A stretch of 64,000 bases of DNA, taken from Armatimonadetes bacterium UBA1398. GTDB lineage: Bacteria > Armatimonadota > Zipacnadia > UBA1398. The DNA lies in contig DBQI01000028.1 of assembly GCA_002305165.1 (NCBI GenBank), positions 62,001-126,000 of the forward strand, given 5' to 3'. The notes under the pieces were generated by a model. That model made no database searches. It was given only the letters and a program-made list of their open reading frames with translations, and was not told where the DNA came from. A program made the position numbers and the translations under genes. Every line of letters starts with the position of its first letter. Within the stretch, counting starts at the first letter, position 1. Shown here piece by piece: positions 50,658-59,917 of the stretch.

Positions 50658-52169
50658 ATGCACCGTCCGCTCGCCATGGGCATAGATGTAGGGACCGGCT
50701 CTGTGAAGGCGGGGTTGTTCCTGCCCGGGGCCGACTCCCCTGCGGCCTACGCGAGCCAGGCCTACGCCCAAGAGCCTGTGCCTTCGCGCCCCACTTGGGC
50801 CGAAGTGGACACCGAGCGCTGGCGCACGGCCCTGCTCCTGGCTGTGGACCGCTTGCCTGCCGGTCTACGGGCAGAGGTCGGCTCTGTCGGGGTAACGGGC
50901 CTGTTCCCGGCCCTGATCGCCATGGACTCGGAAGGCCAAGCGCTGCGCCCCGCCATTCTCTACTCGGACCGCCGTTCCACGGCGGAACTCGAGGATCTGA
51001 GGGCTCGGGGCCTGGATCGGGCGATCGAACGCGTTGCGGGCGGAGAGCCGACTCCCGGAACCACTTCCGCGCTAAGCTACCTCTGGCTGAGCAGCAATGA
51101 GCCCGAGGTAGATGTCCAGGCCCGCTGGTTCGGTCACGGCACGACGTGGCTGGGAGCATGGCTGACGGGCCAGATCGCCATCGATGCGTCGAACGCCAGC
51201 ATGACAGGGCTCTATGACACACGTGCAGGCGGCTGGTCAGATGCTCTGATGGCCGAGCTAGCCATAGATCCGGCGCGCTGGCCTCCCATAGTCGGGAGTG
51301 GTCGCCCGATCGGCGGCCTGCGGCCAGAGGTGGCGGGGCTCCTAGGGCTGCCTGTGGGCACTCCCGTGACCCTCGCGGGGGGCGATACCGCGTGCGCCGC
51401 CGTGGGCGCGGGGTGTGCCGACAGCGGCCAGTGCTTCCTCTCCAGCGGAACGACGGACACGCTATGCCTGTGCCTGGACGAGTTCCGCTACGATCCCCGC
51501 CTCTTCTGTGCCGCCCATGCCCTCCCCGAGCTATGGCTTAGCATGGCGCCTACTATGTACACGGGCGGAGCGCTGGACTGGTGCGGACGGCTGCTCGGTA
51601 CGGCATCGGAGGATCCAGCGGAGCTCGTGCTAGCGTTGGCCGAGAGCCTGCCGGCGGGCGGGGGAGGCGTCGTTTTCCTGCCGTACCTCATGGGCGAACG
51701 GTCGCCCGTGCGCGACCCTCTGGCCAAGGGAGTCCTCCATGGGTTGGGTCCGGCGACAGGCCCGGCCGAGGTGGCTAGGGCCGTGGTCGACGGCGGCGCG
51801 CTCGCCATACGGACCTGCCTCGACGCTCTGCGAGGGACCTCCGAGCCGCCCGCCCACATCACGATCGTTGGGCGGCCGGCTTCGTCCGCAGTGCTGAACC
51901 GAGCCAGAGCGGCAGCGACGGGGGTGCCCGTGGTGGCGCTGGAGTTCGAGGAGGCTACACTCCTGGGAGCCGCGGCGTGTGGCGCGCATGCGGCCGGGCT
52001 CATCAGCCGGACGGGCGAACTCACCGAGCCGTATCTGCGGCACACCAGCCGGTTCGAGCCAGACCCCCAAGCTGTGGCGGCCTACGAGCGGCTCCTGCCC
52101 CTCTACACAGATCTCTATGCAGCGCTCAAGGAGCGCAATCTGTTCGCCCGCCTCCCCCACCCTGGCTGA
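50658..52169 (+). CDS. FGGY-family carbohydrate kinase
   Basis: 503 residues. N-terminal MGIDVGTGSVKAGLF is the phosphate-1 motif of the ASKHA fold, with GVTGLFPALIAMD following; GGDTACAAVGAG and the adenosine region VFLPYLMGERSPVRDPLAKG complete the FGGY pattern (xylulokinase-like). IVGRPASSAVLNRARAAATGVPV marks the C-terminal domain. Phosphorylates a sugar or polyol; which one cannot be told. Its start lies 65 bases from the divergently read sulfatase. Part of the catabolic block through 56347. Confidence 0.9.
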   Translation: MHRPLAMGIDVGTGSVKAGLFLPGADSPAAYASQAYAQEPVPSRPTWAEVDTERWRTALLLAVDRLPAGLRAEVGSVGVTGLFPALIAMDSEGQALRPAILYSDRRSTAELEDLRARGLDRAIERVAGGEPTPGTTSALSYLWLSSNEPEVDVQARWFGHGTTWLGAWLTGQIAIDASNASMTGLYDTRAGGWSDALMAELAIDPARWPPIVGSGRPIGGLRPEVAGLLGLPVGTPVTLAGGDTACAAVGAGCADSGQCFLSSGTTDTLCLCLDEFRYDPRLFCAAHALPELWLSMAPTMYTGGALDWCGRLLGTASEDPAELVLALAESLPAGGGGVVFLPYLMGERSPVRDPLAKGVLHGLGPATGPAEVARAVVDGGALAIRTCLDALRGTSEPPAHITIVGRPASSAVLNRARAAATGVPVVALEFEEATLLGAAACGAHAAGLISRTGELTEPYLRHTSRFEPDPQAVAAYERLLPLYTDLYAALKERNLFARLPHPG

Positions 52170-52218
52170 CGCGCCAAGGGCTTTAGCCGGTCAGCCTCGC
52201 GGGCGCGGCAGGGGTGCG

Positions 52219-52389
52219 TCAGAATGACAGCAGGCAGTGCCAGATGCACATGTGGGCTAGGAAATCGACGTCTCGCCATACCCGCTCCGCCAACTCAGCA
52301 TCGCCCTGTATGGGCGGCAGTTCCTTCAGCTTCTCCTCCCAAGGGATGCACACTCCGGGCTCGGGACCCGGTTCGGTAGTTGCTTCCAC
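52219..52389 (-). CDS. Short acidic protein downstream of the UroD-family gene
   Basis: 56 residues from GTG, below usual length cutoffs. GGAGGA sits six bases upstream, and the frame is unbroken: MEATTEPGPEPGVCIPWEEK... ending HMCIWHCLLSF. It lies 26 bases past the stop of the UroD-family gene, so it is in its transcript. No family recognised; four cysteines and two histidines (C14, C48, C52, with H46 and H51) could bind metal. The good ribosome site is the main support; conservation was not tested. Confidence 0.5.
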   Translation of the reverse strand: MEATTEPGPEPGVCIPWEEKLKELPPIQGDAELAERVWRDVDFLAHMCIWHCLLSF

Positions 52390-52415
52390 GGCTATCCTCC
52401 GTCCATCGAGCCTTC

Positions 52416-53612
52416 TCAGTAGACCGCATACTCACGAGCAAAGTCGGTCAGGGCCCGCAGGTTCTCTGCACTGGTGTCGTTCTGCATGATCGCGCTAGCG
52501 TCGAGAACGTAGCCGCCATCGCGTGCTACGCCATCGATGACCTTCTTGCAGCACTCACGCACCTGGTCCGGCGTTCCGTAACTCAGCAGGAAGTTGGGAA
52601 TACCCCCGCTGAGGCAGAATCGGTCGCCGATGGCGCGATGCGTCTCGAAGATGTCCGCTCGATCTACGTGGTAGACGATGCTGCCCTCGGGTAGCTCGGC
52701 GAAAGACCGCAGATGAGGCGTCCAGTCACCCTCGGCGTAGAAGAGCACCTGATGGCCGTGAGACCAGATCTCCTCGATGATTGGCTTCAAGGTTGGCCAG
52801 TAGATGCGGTCAAAGGTCTCATGCGATACGAAGGGCACGCCGCCTCGGTGCATCCAGATGGTGATGGGGACGTTCTTGTCGGGGTCGGCGCCCGAGAGGG
52901 CGATGTGGCAGAGATGGGGCATGAGGGACTCGCAAGCAGCCAGCACCTTGTCCGGCTGCTCGAAGACGTCCATGGTGAGCCCCATATACCCGCGGAGCTT
53001 GTCGCCGAGTATGTCCAGCGGCGCTTTGAGAATCCCCGAAATGGCCGACACCGTGCCGGATTCCTGGCGGAGCCGCGCCGCCTGCGCCCCGAAGTCGGAG
53101 AAGTACTGGAGCATCGCCATGCCGCCCTTGAGGAAGGACAGGTTGCTCCGGTAGGTCGATGGCTCGCCGGGGGGCTGGACGTCTCGTGAAACGCGCGGCA
53201 GCCATACGTTGAATAGGAAGCCCGTAGGATCGGCGATGAGCTGGTCGTACTCGTCGGCCTTCATGAAGGCTTCATTCTCGGGTGGCTCACGGTACTGGAA
53301 CCCGGTCTGGGCGGGGATGTCCTGGCCCGGGACGGCGTAGTACTTCAGGCCAATGGCCTCGGTCAGGCCCGTCCAGACATACACCATGTTCCCAACCACG
53401 GCATCCCAATCGAAGTCCGCTGCGCACTTCCGCACAGCATCGAAGGCCTTCTGATAGTCGTGGGTGACCTCTTGGACGGTGTACCCCGCGTACTTGGCCG
53501 TGAACTCGGCCACAAAGGGCCGAATGGGCACGCGGTCCGGCTTCTCGTTACGCATCGCCGTGGTATAGCGCCTCATACGCTCCGCGTAGAGTTGTTCCAC
53601 ATCCTGGCCCAC
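52416..53612 (-). CDS. Uroporphyrinogen-decarboxylase-family protein (methyltransferase-like)
   Basis: 398 residues. The start is a GTG (GGGAGGGAGG upstream), not the much longer open frame. Family blocks: PDRVPIRPFVAEFTAKYAG, GILKAPLDILGDKLRGYMGLTMDVFEQPD, FYAEGDWTPHL, CLSGGIPNFLLSYGTPDQVRE. These fit the UroD/MtaA-like barrel rather than true heme-pathway HemE, so the likely job is corrinoid- or cofactor-linked methyl transfer in catabolism. No corrinoid protein gene is near. Followed by a short ORF at 52389. Confidence 0.83.
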   Translation of the reverse strand: MGQDVEQLYAERMRRYTTAMRNEKPDRVPIRPFVAEFTAKYAGYTVQEVTHDYQKAFDAVRKCAADFDWDAVVGNMVYVWTGLTEAIGLKYYAVPGQDIPAQTGFQYREPPENEAFMKADEYDQLIADPTGFLFNVWLPRVSRDVQPPGEPSTYRSNLSFLKGGMAMLQYFSDFGAQAARLRQESGTVSAISGILKAPLDILGDKLRGYMGLTMDVFEQPDKVLAACESLMPHLCHIALSGADPDKNVPITIWMHRGGVPFVSHETFDRIYWPTLKPIIEEIWSHGHQVLFYAEGDWTPHLRSFAELPEGSIVYHVDRADIFETHRAIGDRFCLSGGIPNFLLSYGTPDQVRECCKKVIDGVARDGGYVLDASAIMQNDTSAENLRALTDFAREYAVY

Positions 53613-54046
53613 AAGCGTGCCTCCCTCCCACTCGCGCGCTCCGCTACCGAAGCGGCACGAGTGTTCGGTCTTGTTCCTCGGTGTGCCGTGGCAAGCCTTC
53701 CTCGATCGGAGCGGCTGAGGGCGGGACAGCGGGCACGCCCGGTGTGAACGAGCCTTACGGCATGGCGAAGGGACAATGCGTAACAAGAGTCTCGGTCCAT
53801 GTTTGGAGCCATAGCGAGTGGGTATATCTAGGTCAGCCGAGCCCCGTCCGTTCCCACCCACCCCTTCTGCCACCCAGCAGGCCCACCCAACGCGGACGGG
53901 GCTCGAGCTCCTCCCCCAGAGCCCCCGAACGAGGAGCACGAAGACTGAGGCTCAGATGCCCTAACTGCTCGGTGGCGCCGATCTCACACAGTGACCAGGT
54001 AGGGGCAGCACTGACGCAGGGGCGCTGCCATAGCGCCCGAGGTGGC
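53613..54046. other. 434-base gap with one structured element
   Basis: Lies between the glycosidase stop (54047) and the UroD-family start, both minus strand. No coding frame was accepted. It holds a perfect 12-base inverted repeat (53839-53904) whose loop is rich in CCC runs. Otherwise I see nothing: no tRNA, no clear promoter. Confidence 0.6.
53839..53904 (-). repeat. Inverted repeat enclosing a G-tract loop
   Basis: GAGCCCCGTCCG (53839-53850) and CGGACGGGGCTC (53893-53904) are perfectly complementary. The 42-base loop read on the minus strand contains GGGTGGG, GGGTGG and GGGGTGGGTGGG, i.e. a possible G-quadruplex. It could be the glycosidase terminator or a leader element of the UroD-family gene. 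Confidence 0.5.
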
Positions 54047-56347
54047 TCACCTCGCTTCGATGGCGACCACCTCGAGAGGCCTCAGGTCGAGCTCTAGCCT
54101 GCCACCCTGGAGATGCCAGACTGCGTCGTCCGTGAGGCTTCGCGCCTCAGTCCAGGGCAGCTCCAATGTCAGCCGCCTTGGCTCAGCCGCAGTGTTCGTG
54201 ACAAGGAGGATGTCCGTATGACCCTCGAACCGCGCCGCATGGACGTCAGGGCTCTCCTGCAGGCCGTCGAGTCCTGACAGTAGCACTCTCGGCGAGGCGG
54301 CCAGTGAGGCCCCGTGCTCGGCCAGGAATGCGTTGATCCGCGGCAGCTCGGCCATGAGTTCTGGCTCATGGATGAGTCCACATACGCCGTCGTCCCAGGG
54401 GTAGTAGACGATCCCCTTCGCTCCGTAGATCAGGCCCTGGAAGACCATGCACCATTGTTCCTCGGCGGTCGGGGCACGACCCTGCGAGGGATCGCCGCCG
54501 TAGGCCGCGATGTTGTGGAGTTGCGGGATCAGCCACACCGCGCGGCGCTCGTCCGTCGCCTCCTGAGCGGCGGCCATCCAACCGGCCACCATGGAGACGG
54601 AGGCGCCGGGCACCGGGTACGGATCTATCCCCAGCACATCGAGCGCCTCAGGATAGGCGGCGAACAGGTTCGGGTCGCAGAGTACGAGGTACACGGGGTG
54701 GGAGTCATCGAGTTCGCGGCAGATCCGGTAGGCCTGCTCGCACTCTCCTGCCATCTCGCCGTTGGGCTCATCGACGGGGTACCAGCAAAGGAGTGCCGGA
54801 TGCTCTCGCACGACCCTGACCACAGCACGCAGCGCTTCCGGTTGGAGCCCTCCGCGTACGAGTCCCGACATCTCCAGGATGACCTTCAGACCTACCTCGT
54901 GCGCCGCGTCGAGGTTCGCCAGAGCCTGCTCGGGAGAGTCTCCCCACAACTGTAAGCAGTTGAAGCCCATGGCGCGAGCCTCGGCCAGCGATTCGAGCGG
55001 CACGTGGTAGATACCGATGGGGAAGAAGGGCACTCCATCCACGTAGGTGTCCAGAGCACCCGCCAGAGCCACCCCCTCACGGTCCTCAGAGGCGTGCAGT
55101 GCGGCCTCGCCGGTCCAGAGTTCCTCGCGAGGTCTCGATGCGGCCAGTTCGACCCGGCACGGCCCTGCAGCGAGACCGTGGGCAGGCAGGAGGAGCTCCG
55201 TCGAGGCGCCGTACTCGTTCGGAAGCTCTGCGGTGACGGTCCTCCGCGCTTGCTCGCTATCGTGGAGGGTCGCGGCGAGGGTGGCGCCCTTTAGGTCCTC
55301 CCAGCCCGGATAGACAGTGGCCCGCACGACGACCGAGGGGTCCGGCTCGCTCAGTAATAGCACGCCGCGGTAGGCGGGCCGCGCCAGATCCACGGTGACA
55401 AGAGGCGGAACAACGTGCTCGACATGTGGTGACTCGTAGGTGATACCCGACGCCTCAATGGTGAACCAGGACGTTCCCCGTCCCTGCCAACGCACCGGCA
55501 TACTCAGATCGACGTCCACGAGCCCGTCCTGGGGTATCTCTACGTGCCGCCTGCGCTGGACTCGTCGCCCTGCCTCCGGCCCTGCCGCCCAGGTCACGGA
55601 AGCGCGCACTGGGCTTCCGTCCAGGCTAGCGACGGCCATCCTCGCGTGGGAGTCCCCTGGCCGCAGTTCACCAAACCCATGGATCTCCCGCACATCAAGC
55701 CCCAGGCGCCGCGTCTGGAGCCACTCCCAGATACCCTCCAGGCATTGACCCGGGAGGCTCCAGTTGCTCGACAGCCACACGGCGCCGCGGCCCTCCCCGG
55801 CCACGGCGAGGACAGACCCTCCGTCGGCATCGCCGGCGAGTACGTCCCATCCGGGTCCGAGCTTGAGGTGGGACCACATGGGCCGCGGGCGCCACTTGTG
55901 GGGGTAGTTGAGGAGAGGATGGCCGGGGTTCGGGATGGTAAGCGACCCGGCTTGCGCCTGGCATGCCTCGATCTCCGCCGTGAGATCCGGCCGCAGCGAC
56001 GCGAGCCAGTCAACGTGGGAGTCGTAGTTCGCGTCCGTGATGACAATGGCGCCGCCTTGGGCGAGGAAGCGGCGCAGGGGGACCGCAAAGCCGCTTAGGT
56101 CTTGGGGGGCGCCGTAGTTGTAGAGCGCTCCGCAGAGCACGATGTCCGTGCTGCCCAGCCGCTCCACGAGCTGCGCGAAGTGGACGTTCTCATACTCCTC
56201 AACGGGCCAACCTAGGCGCTCGAGTGCCGCATCGTAGTCGTCTCGATGACGGTAGTTGTCGAAGTCCGAGTAGACCAGCGCTACGCGCGGAGAGTCGGCC
56301 AGTGCCGCAGGCGCCAAAGCGGCGGCAAGCATGATTGCGCGGATCAT
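54047..56347 (-). CDS. Large secreted glycosidase-like protein (ThuA-like, beta-sandwich and barrel domains)
   Basis: 766 residues from MIRAIMLAAALAPAALA-DS, with GGGGGAT before the ATG. An N-terminal alpha/beta domain (VALVYSDFDNYRHRDDYDAAL...GGAIVITDANYDS) resembles ThuA/GATase-like folds. Central beta-sandwich domains follow. The barrel part (DGVPFFPIGIYHVPLESLAEARAMGFNCLQLW) ends in LLCWYPVDEPNG near 520, where the glutamate of the DEP motif fits a GH2/GH-A acid/base. A final beta-sandwich completes it. A partner for sulfated or unusual glycans with neighbouring sulfatase and kinase is likely. Confidence 0.72.
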   Translation of the reverse strand: MIRAIMLAAALAPAALADSPRVALVYSDFDNYRHRDDYDAALERLGWPVEEYENVHFAQLVERLGSTDIVLCGALYNYGAPQDLSGFAVPLRRFLAQGGAIVITDANYDSHVDWLASLRPDLTAEIEACQAQAGSLTIPNPGHPLLNYPHKWRPRPMWSHLKLGPGWDVLAGDADGGSVLAVAGEGRGAVWLSSNWSLPGQCLEGIWEWLQTRRLGLDVREIHGFGELRPGDSHARMAVASLDGSPVRASVTWAAGPEAGRRVQRRRHVEIPQDGLVDVDLSMPVRWQGRGTSWFTIEASGITYESPHVEHVVPPLVTVDLARPAYRGVLLLSEPDPSVVVRATVYPGWEDLKGATLAATLHDSEQARRTVTAELPNEYGASTELLLPAHGLAAGPCRVELAASRPREELWTGEAALHASEDREGVALAGALDTYVDGVPFFPIGIYHVPLESLAEARAMGFNCLQLWGDSPEQALANLDAAHEVGLKVILEMSGLVRGGLQPEALRAVVRVVREHPALLCWYPVDEPNGEMAGECEQAYRICRELDDSHPVYLVLCDPNLFAAYPEALDVLGIDPYPVPGASVSMVAGWMAAAQEATDERRAVWLIPQLHNIAAYGGDPSQGRAPTAEEQWCMVFQGLIYGAKGIVYYPWDDGVCGLIHEPELMAELPRINAFLAEHGASLAASPRVLLSGLDGLQESPDVHAARFEGHTDILLVTNTAAEPRRLTLELPWTEARSLTDDAVWHLQGGRLELDLRPLEVVAIEAR

Positions 56348-56458
56348 GGGATCCCCCGGAGTCTGTGACCTTCGGCGCCGATGTTCGGCGTCTACCATCG
56401 GAGCTTCGCGGACGTTACGCGAGGCCCTCCCACGGCATCGCGCGGCTCGCGGTCACCG

Positions 56459-56487
56459 TTGACAAGGGTCTGGCTTGAGGCTAGAAT
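56459..56487 (+). promoter_or_regulatory. Near-consensus sigma-70-type promoter of the rpmF-plsX-fab operon
   Basis: TTGACA (56459-56464), a 17-base spacer, TAGAAT (56482-56487). One mismatch to the consensus in 12 positions. About 120 bases upstream of the rpmF start. Strongest promoter pattern I found in the window. Confidence 0.8.
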
Positions 56488-56614
56488 TCGCCCACCTTGA
56501 CACGGCCCACCATGGCGCCCTCGTCATCGGAGGCGCTGTTTTGGCTTGTCCGTAGGATACCCGGCGCGCCGTTGCCCTGAGCCAAGGGTGCCGCCCACGT
56601 AAGGAGTAACGAGA

Positions 56615-56803
56615 ATGGCTCTTCCGAAGAGCAGACATTCCAAGGCTCGGACGCGTAGCCGCCGGGCGAACTGGAAGCTAGAGGCCCCCAGCCTCCTCCT
56701 GTGCCCCAACTGCGGCGCCTACAAGCTGAGGCATGTGGCCTGCCCGCAGTGTGGTTACTACATGGGTAGGTCCGTTATCGATGTCAAGAAGGGCAAGAAG
56801 TGA
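56615..56803 (+). CDS. rpmF: 50S ribosomal protein L32
   Basis: 62 residues, MALPKSRHSKARTRSRRANWKL, normal L32 size. Zinc-ribbon cysteines at 30, 33, 43 and 46 (CPNC, CPQC), the zinc-binding version. Located at the head of the fatty-acid operon, the classic arrangement rpmF-plsX-fabH. AAGGAG lies nine bases upstream of the ATG. Basic and compact; no anomaly. Confidence 0.97.
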   Translation: MALPKSRHSKARTRSRRANWKLEAPSLLLCPNCGAYKLRHVACPQCGYYMGRSVIDVKKGKK

Positions 56804-56853
56804 CATCGGCGAGCGGCCGAGTCTGAGTGGCGGCTCGATCGGTGGAGGTGCGC

Positions 56854-57882
56854 ATGCGGGTCGCGGTCGATGCTATGGGCGGGGACAATGCTCCCGAACC
56901 CATAGTGCTGGGGGCGATCGAGGGGGCACGGCGCTACAACGTCGAAGTGATCCTCGTAGGCGATGAGTCCCTCATCAGGCCCCTACTGCGGGCGGACATG
57001 GATGGCTCGCTGCGATCCCGCATCTCCGTAGAGCATACGGATGACTTCATTCGGATGGACGAGTCCGGGCTGCAGGTTCTGAAGCGGCCAGGCTCGTCCA
57101 TGTCGCGTACGGCCCTCCTGGTCAAGGAGGGCCGAGCCGACGCCGCCCTGTCCATGGGTAACACCGGAGCCGCGATGGCTGCGGGAGCGAGTTTCCTGCA
57201 GTGCATCGAGGGCGTGAGGCGTCCCGCCATCGGGCTCCCCCTCCCCACAATTGAGGGAAAGCCCTGTCTGCTCGTGGATGCGGGCGCCACGGCGGACTGC
57301 ACCCCTCAGATGCTTCTCCAGTTTGCCCATATGGGTGACCGGTACGCGTCAGCGGTGCTAGGTGCCACCACGCCGCGCATTGGGCTCATCAGCAATGGGT
57401 CGGAGAAGGGCAAAGGAAACAAGCTTTACAAGGACACGTACCGGCTCTTAGCCAGTTCCGGACTGAACTTCGTCGGCAACTGCGAACCAAACGCGATAGT
57501 CCACAGCGAGGTCGACGTCGGTGTCTGTGATGGTTTCGTGGGAAACCTAGTCCTCAAAGCGCTTGAAGGCTTCAGCGATTTCTACCGAGAAGCACTGTCG
57601 CGTGCCTTCCGAGCGAATGCATGGACTCGTCTCGCGGGCGTCTTCGCCAGGCCAGTGTTGCGAAGGGTCTCGAAGTCGACAAACTACGACGCATACGGCG
57701 GCGCCGCTTTGTTGGGTGTTCAGGGTATCCTTATTGTAGGACACGGGCGCTCGAACCATGTGGCCGTCGCGAATGCCATTGGAGTAGCGCGGGAGACTCA
57801 CGATAAGCGGGTCGTTGAGAGTATCCGCGAGGCTGCGGCCGACTTTGCGGACGTGACCGCGGAGAACGGCTACGCAAGCTAG
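56854..57882 (+). CDS. plsX: Phosphate acyltransferase PlsX
   Basis: 342 residues from ATG at 56854 (GGAGG just before; the in-frame GTG at 56827 is less likely). RVAVDAMGGDNAPEPIVLG is the family start; MSRTALLVKEGRADAALSMGNTGA, LVDAGATADCTPQML and EPNAIVHSEVDVGVCDGFVGN follow. Makes acyl-phosphate from acyl-ACP for phospholipid synthesis. Lies 50 bases after rpmF. Confidence 0.96.
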   Translation: MRVAVDAMGGDNAPEPIVLGAIEGARRYNVEVILVGDESLIRPLLRADMDGSLRSRISVEHTDDFIRMDESGLQVLKRPGSSMSRTALLVKEGRADAALSMGNTGAAMAAGASFLQCIEGVRRPAIGLPLPTIEGKPCLLVDAGATADCTPQMLLQFAHMGDRYASAVLGATTPRIGLISNGSEKGKGNKLYKDTYRLLASSGLNFVGNCEPNAIVHSEVDVGVCDGFVGNLVLKALEGFSDFYREALSRAFRANAWTRLAGVFARPVLRRVSKSTNYDAYGGAALLGVQGILIVGHGRSNHVAVANAIGVARETHDKRVVESIREAAADFADVTAENGYAS

Positions 57883-57962
57883 GGACAGGCTCGGTACGGG
57901 GACGCCGCTCGCTTCGCCTCTCTTCGTGCCCCCACAACCTCCTTGTGAAGGGACTGTACGGC

Positions 57963-58955
57963 ATGGCATGGGTCGGAGCCAAGATAACCGGCTTGGGTGC
58001 CGAGGTGCCTGAGAAGGTCCTAACCAACGCCGATCTTGAGAAGATCGTCGATACGACCGATGAGTGGATCGTGACACGAACGGGAATCCGTGAGCGGCGC
58101 ATCGTGGCCGAGGATCAGGCAACGTCTGACCTCGCCATCGCGGCGTCTCGGAAGGCTATGGCCCACGCCGGCGTGGAAGCGGGAGACATCGATGCTGTTA
58201 TCGTGGCGACGGTCAGCGCCGACTACCCCTTCCCCGCTTGTGCCTGCCTCGTGCAGAGCGCGCTGGGGATCGGAGGGTTCGCGTTCGACATCTCCGCTGG
58301 CTGCACGGGCTGGATCTACTCCCTGGTCATGGCGGAGCAGCTCGTCAAGTCCGGCGGCGCGAAGCGCGTCCTCTGCATAGGAGCCGAGTGCCTCAGCCGC
58401 ATTACCGACTACACGGACCGCAACACGTGCGTGCTCTTCGGTGATGGCGCCGGCGCGGCGATCGTGGAAGGCGCCGACGAGGAGGACAACGGCATCCTCG
58501 CCTGGGACCTCGGCTCGGACGGGTCTGACCCCAGCATCCTGTGGCAGCCAGCCGGCGGGTCCAAGATCCCCGCGTCTCACGCTACGGTTGACGCGCACGA
58601 TCACTCCGTCCGTATGCGCGGCAGGGATGTCTACGTTTTCGCCACACGCATCATGGGCCACACGTGTGAGAAGACCCTGGAGAAGGCCGGATTGACGCCC
58701 GACAGCATCGCCCTCCTAGTGCCCCACCAGGCGAATGAGCGCATCACCCAGTCCGCGCGCGAGCGTTTCGGGATGCCCTTCGACCGCATCGTGTCCAATG
58801 TGGACCGCTACGGCAACACCTCATCGGCCTCTATCCCGATCGCCCTGAAGGAGTCGCTCGATGCAGGCCGGGCCAAGAAGGATGACCTGATCCTCGTTGT
58901 CGGCTTCGGAGCAGGCTTGACGTGGGGCTCGTGCCTGCTTCGCTGGCGCATCTAG
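57963..58955 (+). CDS. fabH: Beta-ketoacyl-ACP synthase III
   Basis: 330 residues from MAWVGAKITGLGAEVPE. Catalyses the first condensation of acetyl-CoA with malonyl-ACP. Active-site residues are present: Cys114 in SAGCTGWIYS, His in VPHQANERI and Asn in VDRYGNTSSAS. The in-frame GTG at 57945 is a possible alternative start. Upstream gap of 80 bases has no other gene. Confidence 0.96.
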   Translation: MAWVGAKITGLGAEVPEKVLTNADLEKIVDTTDEWIVTRTGIRERRIVAEDQATSDLAIAASRKAMAHAGVEAGDIDAVIVATVSADYPFPACACLVQSALGIGGFAFDISAGCTGWIYSLVMAEQLVKSGGAKRVLCIGAECLSRITDYTDRNTCVLFGDGAGAAIVEGADEEDNGILAWDLGSDGSDPSILWQPAGGSKIPASHATVDAHDHSVRMRGRDVYVFATRIMGHTCEKTLEKAGLTPDSIALLVPHQANERITQSARERFGMPFDRIVSNVDRYGNTSSASIPIALKESLDAGRAKKDDLILVVGFGAGLTWGSCLLRWRI

Positions 58956-58975
58956 TCGAGGAGGCTCCCAGGACG

Positions 58976-59917
58976 ATGCACCTTGCATTCATGTTTCCCG
59001 GTCAGGGCGCTCAGAAGCCCGGGATGGGCCAGGCGCTCTACGATGCCTTCCCCGAGGCTCGAACCGTTTTCGAGAGGGCTAACGAGGTCCTGTCCTTCGA
59101 CCTCGCGTCCCTGTGCTTCGCGGGCCCGGCGGAGAAGCTCACCTCCACCGACATCGCTCAACCGGCCATTCTGACGGTGAGCATCGCCACGCTGCGCGTC
59201 CTCCAGACCCACGGCCTGCCGGCGCCTACCGTTGCGCTGGGCCACTCTCTCGGTGAGTATTCAGCCCTCGTGGCAGCGGGCTCGTTCAGCTTCGAGACCG
59301 CCCTCCTGCTCGTGCGCAAGCGCGGCCTGTTCATGCGAGAGGCCGGGGCGCAGATGGGCGGTGGCATGGCCGCGGTCATCGGAGCCGACGACGAGGCCCT
59401 TGCGTCGTTGATCGAGGAGGTTCGGGGGGGCCGCATCCTCGTTGCGGCCAACTACAATGCCCCTGACCAGACGGTCATATCGGGCGAGCAGTCAGCCGTT
59501 GCGGACGCGGGAGCCGCGCTCAAGGAACGCGGCCTCGGCCGTTACATCCCCCTGCGCGTGAGTGGCGCATTCCACTCTCCGCTGATGGCCCCCGCGGCGG
59601 AAAGGATGGCCGCCGAACTCGACGCGGCGGAGATCCTCAATGCCCAGGTTCCCGTGATCCCCAACGCGACGGCTGTCCCCACCCAATCCGCCGCGGCGAT
59701 CCGACAGGCGCTCAAGGACCAGGTCACGTCGAGCGTGCGCTGGACCTCGTCCGTGGCCCAACTGCGCGGTCTGGGATGCACGGCAGCCATCGAGATCGGG
59801 GCCCGCGGCATCCTGGGACCCATGGTGGAGAAGATAGACTCAGGGCTCGCGGCACTGTCCGCCCATGATGTGGATTCGGTGAGGGAGTGCCTGGAGAGGC
59901 TGGAGGCGATTCGATGA
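58976..59917 (+). CDS. fabD: Malonyl-CoA:ACP transacylase
   Basis: 313 residues from MHLAFMFPGQGAQ. Active site GHSLGEYSALVAAG (Ser91) and the histidine in RVSGAFHSPLM. Loads malonate onto ACP. Shares an ATGA overlap with the next gene. The start at 58976 has AGGAGG upstream; an earlier in-frame ATG gives extra residues not seen in the family. Confidence 0.95.
   Translation: MHLAFMFPGQGAQKPGMGQALYDAFPEARTVFERANEVLSFDLASLCFAGPAEKLTSTDIAQPAILTVSIATLRVLQTHGLPAPTVALGHSLGEYSALVAAGSFSFETALLLVRKRGLFMREAGAQMGGGMAAVIGADDEALASLIEEVRGGRILVAANYNAPDQTVISGEQSAVADAGAALKERGLGRYIPLRVSGAFHSPLMAPAAERMAAELDAAEILNAQVPVIPNATAVPTQSAAAIRQALKDQVTSSVRWTSSVAQLRGLGCTAAIEIGARGILGPMVEKIDSGLAALSAHDVDSVRECLERLEAIR

Noticed and set aside
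50593..51222. Upstream extension of the sulfatase frame
   Set aside because: The extra residues are Arg/Pro/Ser-rich shadow of the kinase gene on the other strand; sulfatase homology begins at MGPNFLMIYC.
53573..53939. N-terminal extension of the UroD-family frame
   Set aside because: The residues before the GTG at 53612 are low-complexity Arg/Ser/Pro, while that GTG has a strong ribosome site and begins family-like sequence.
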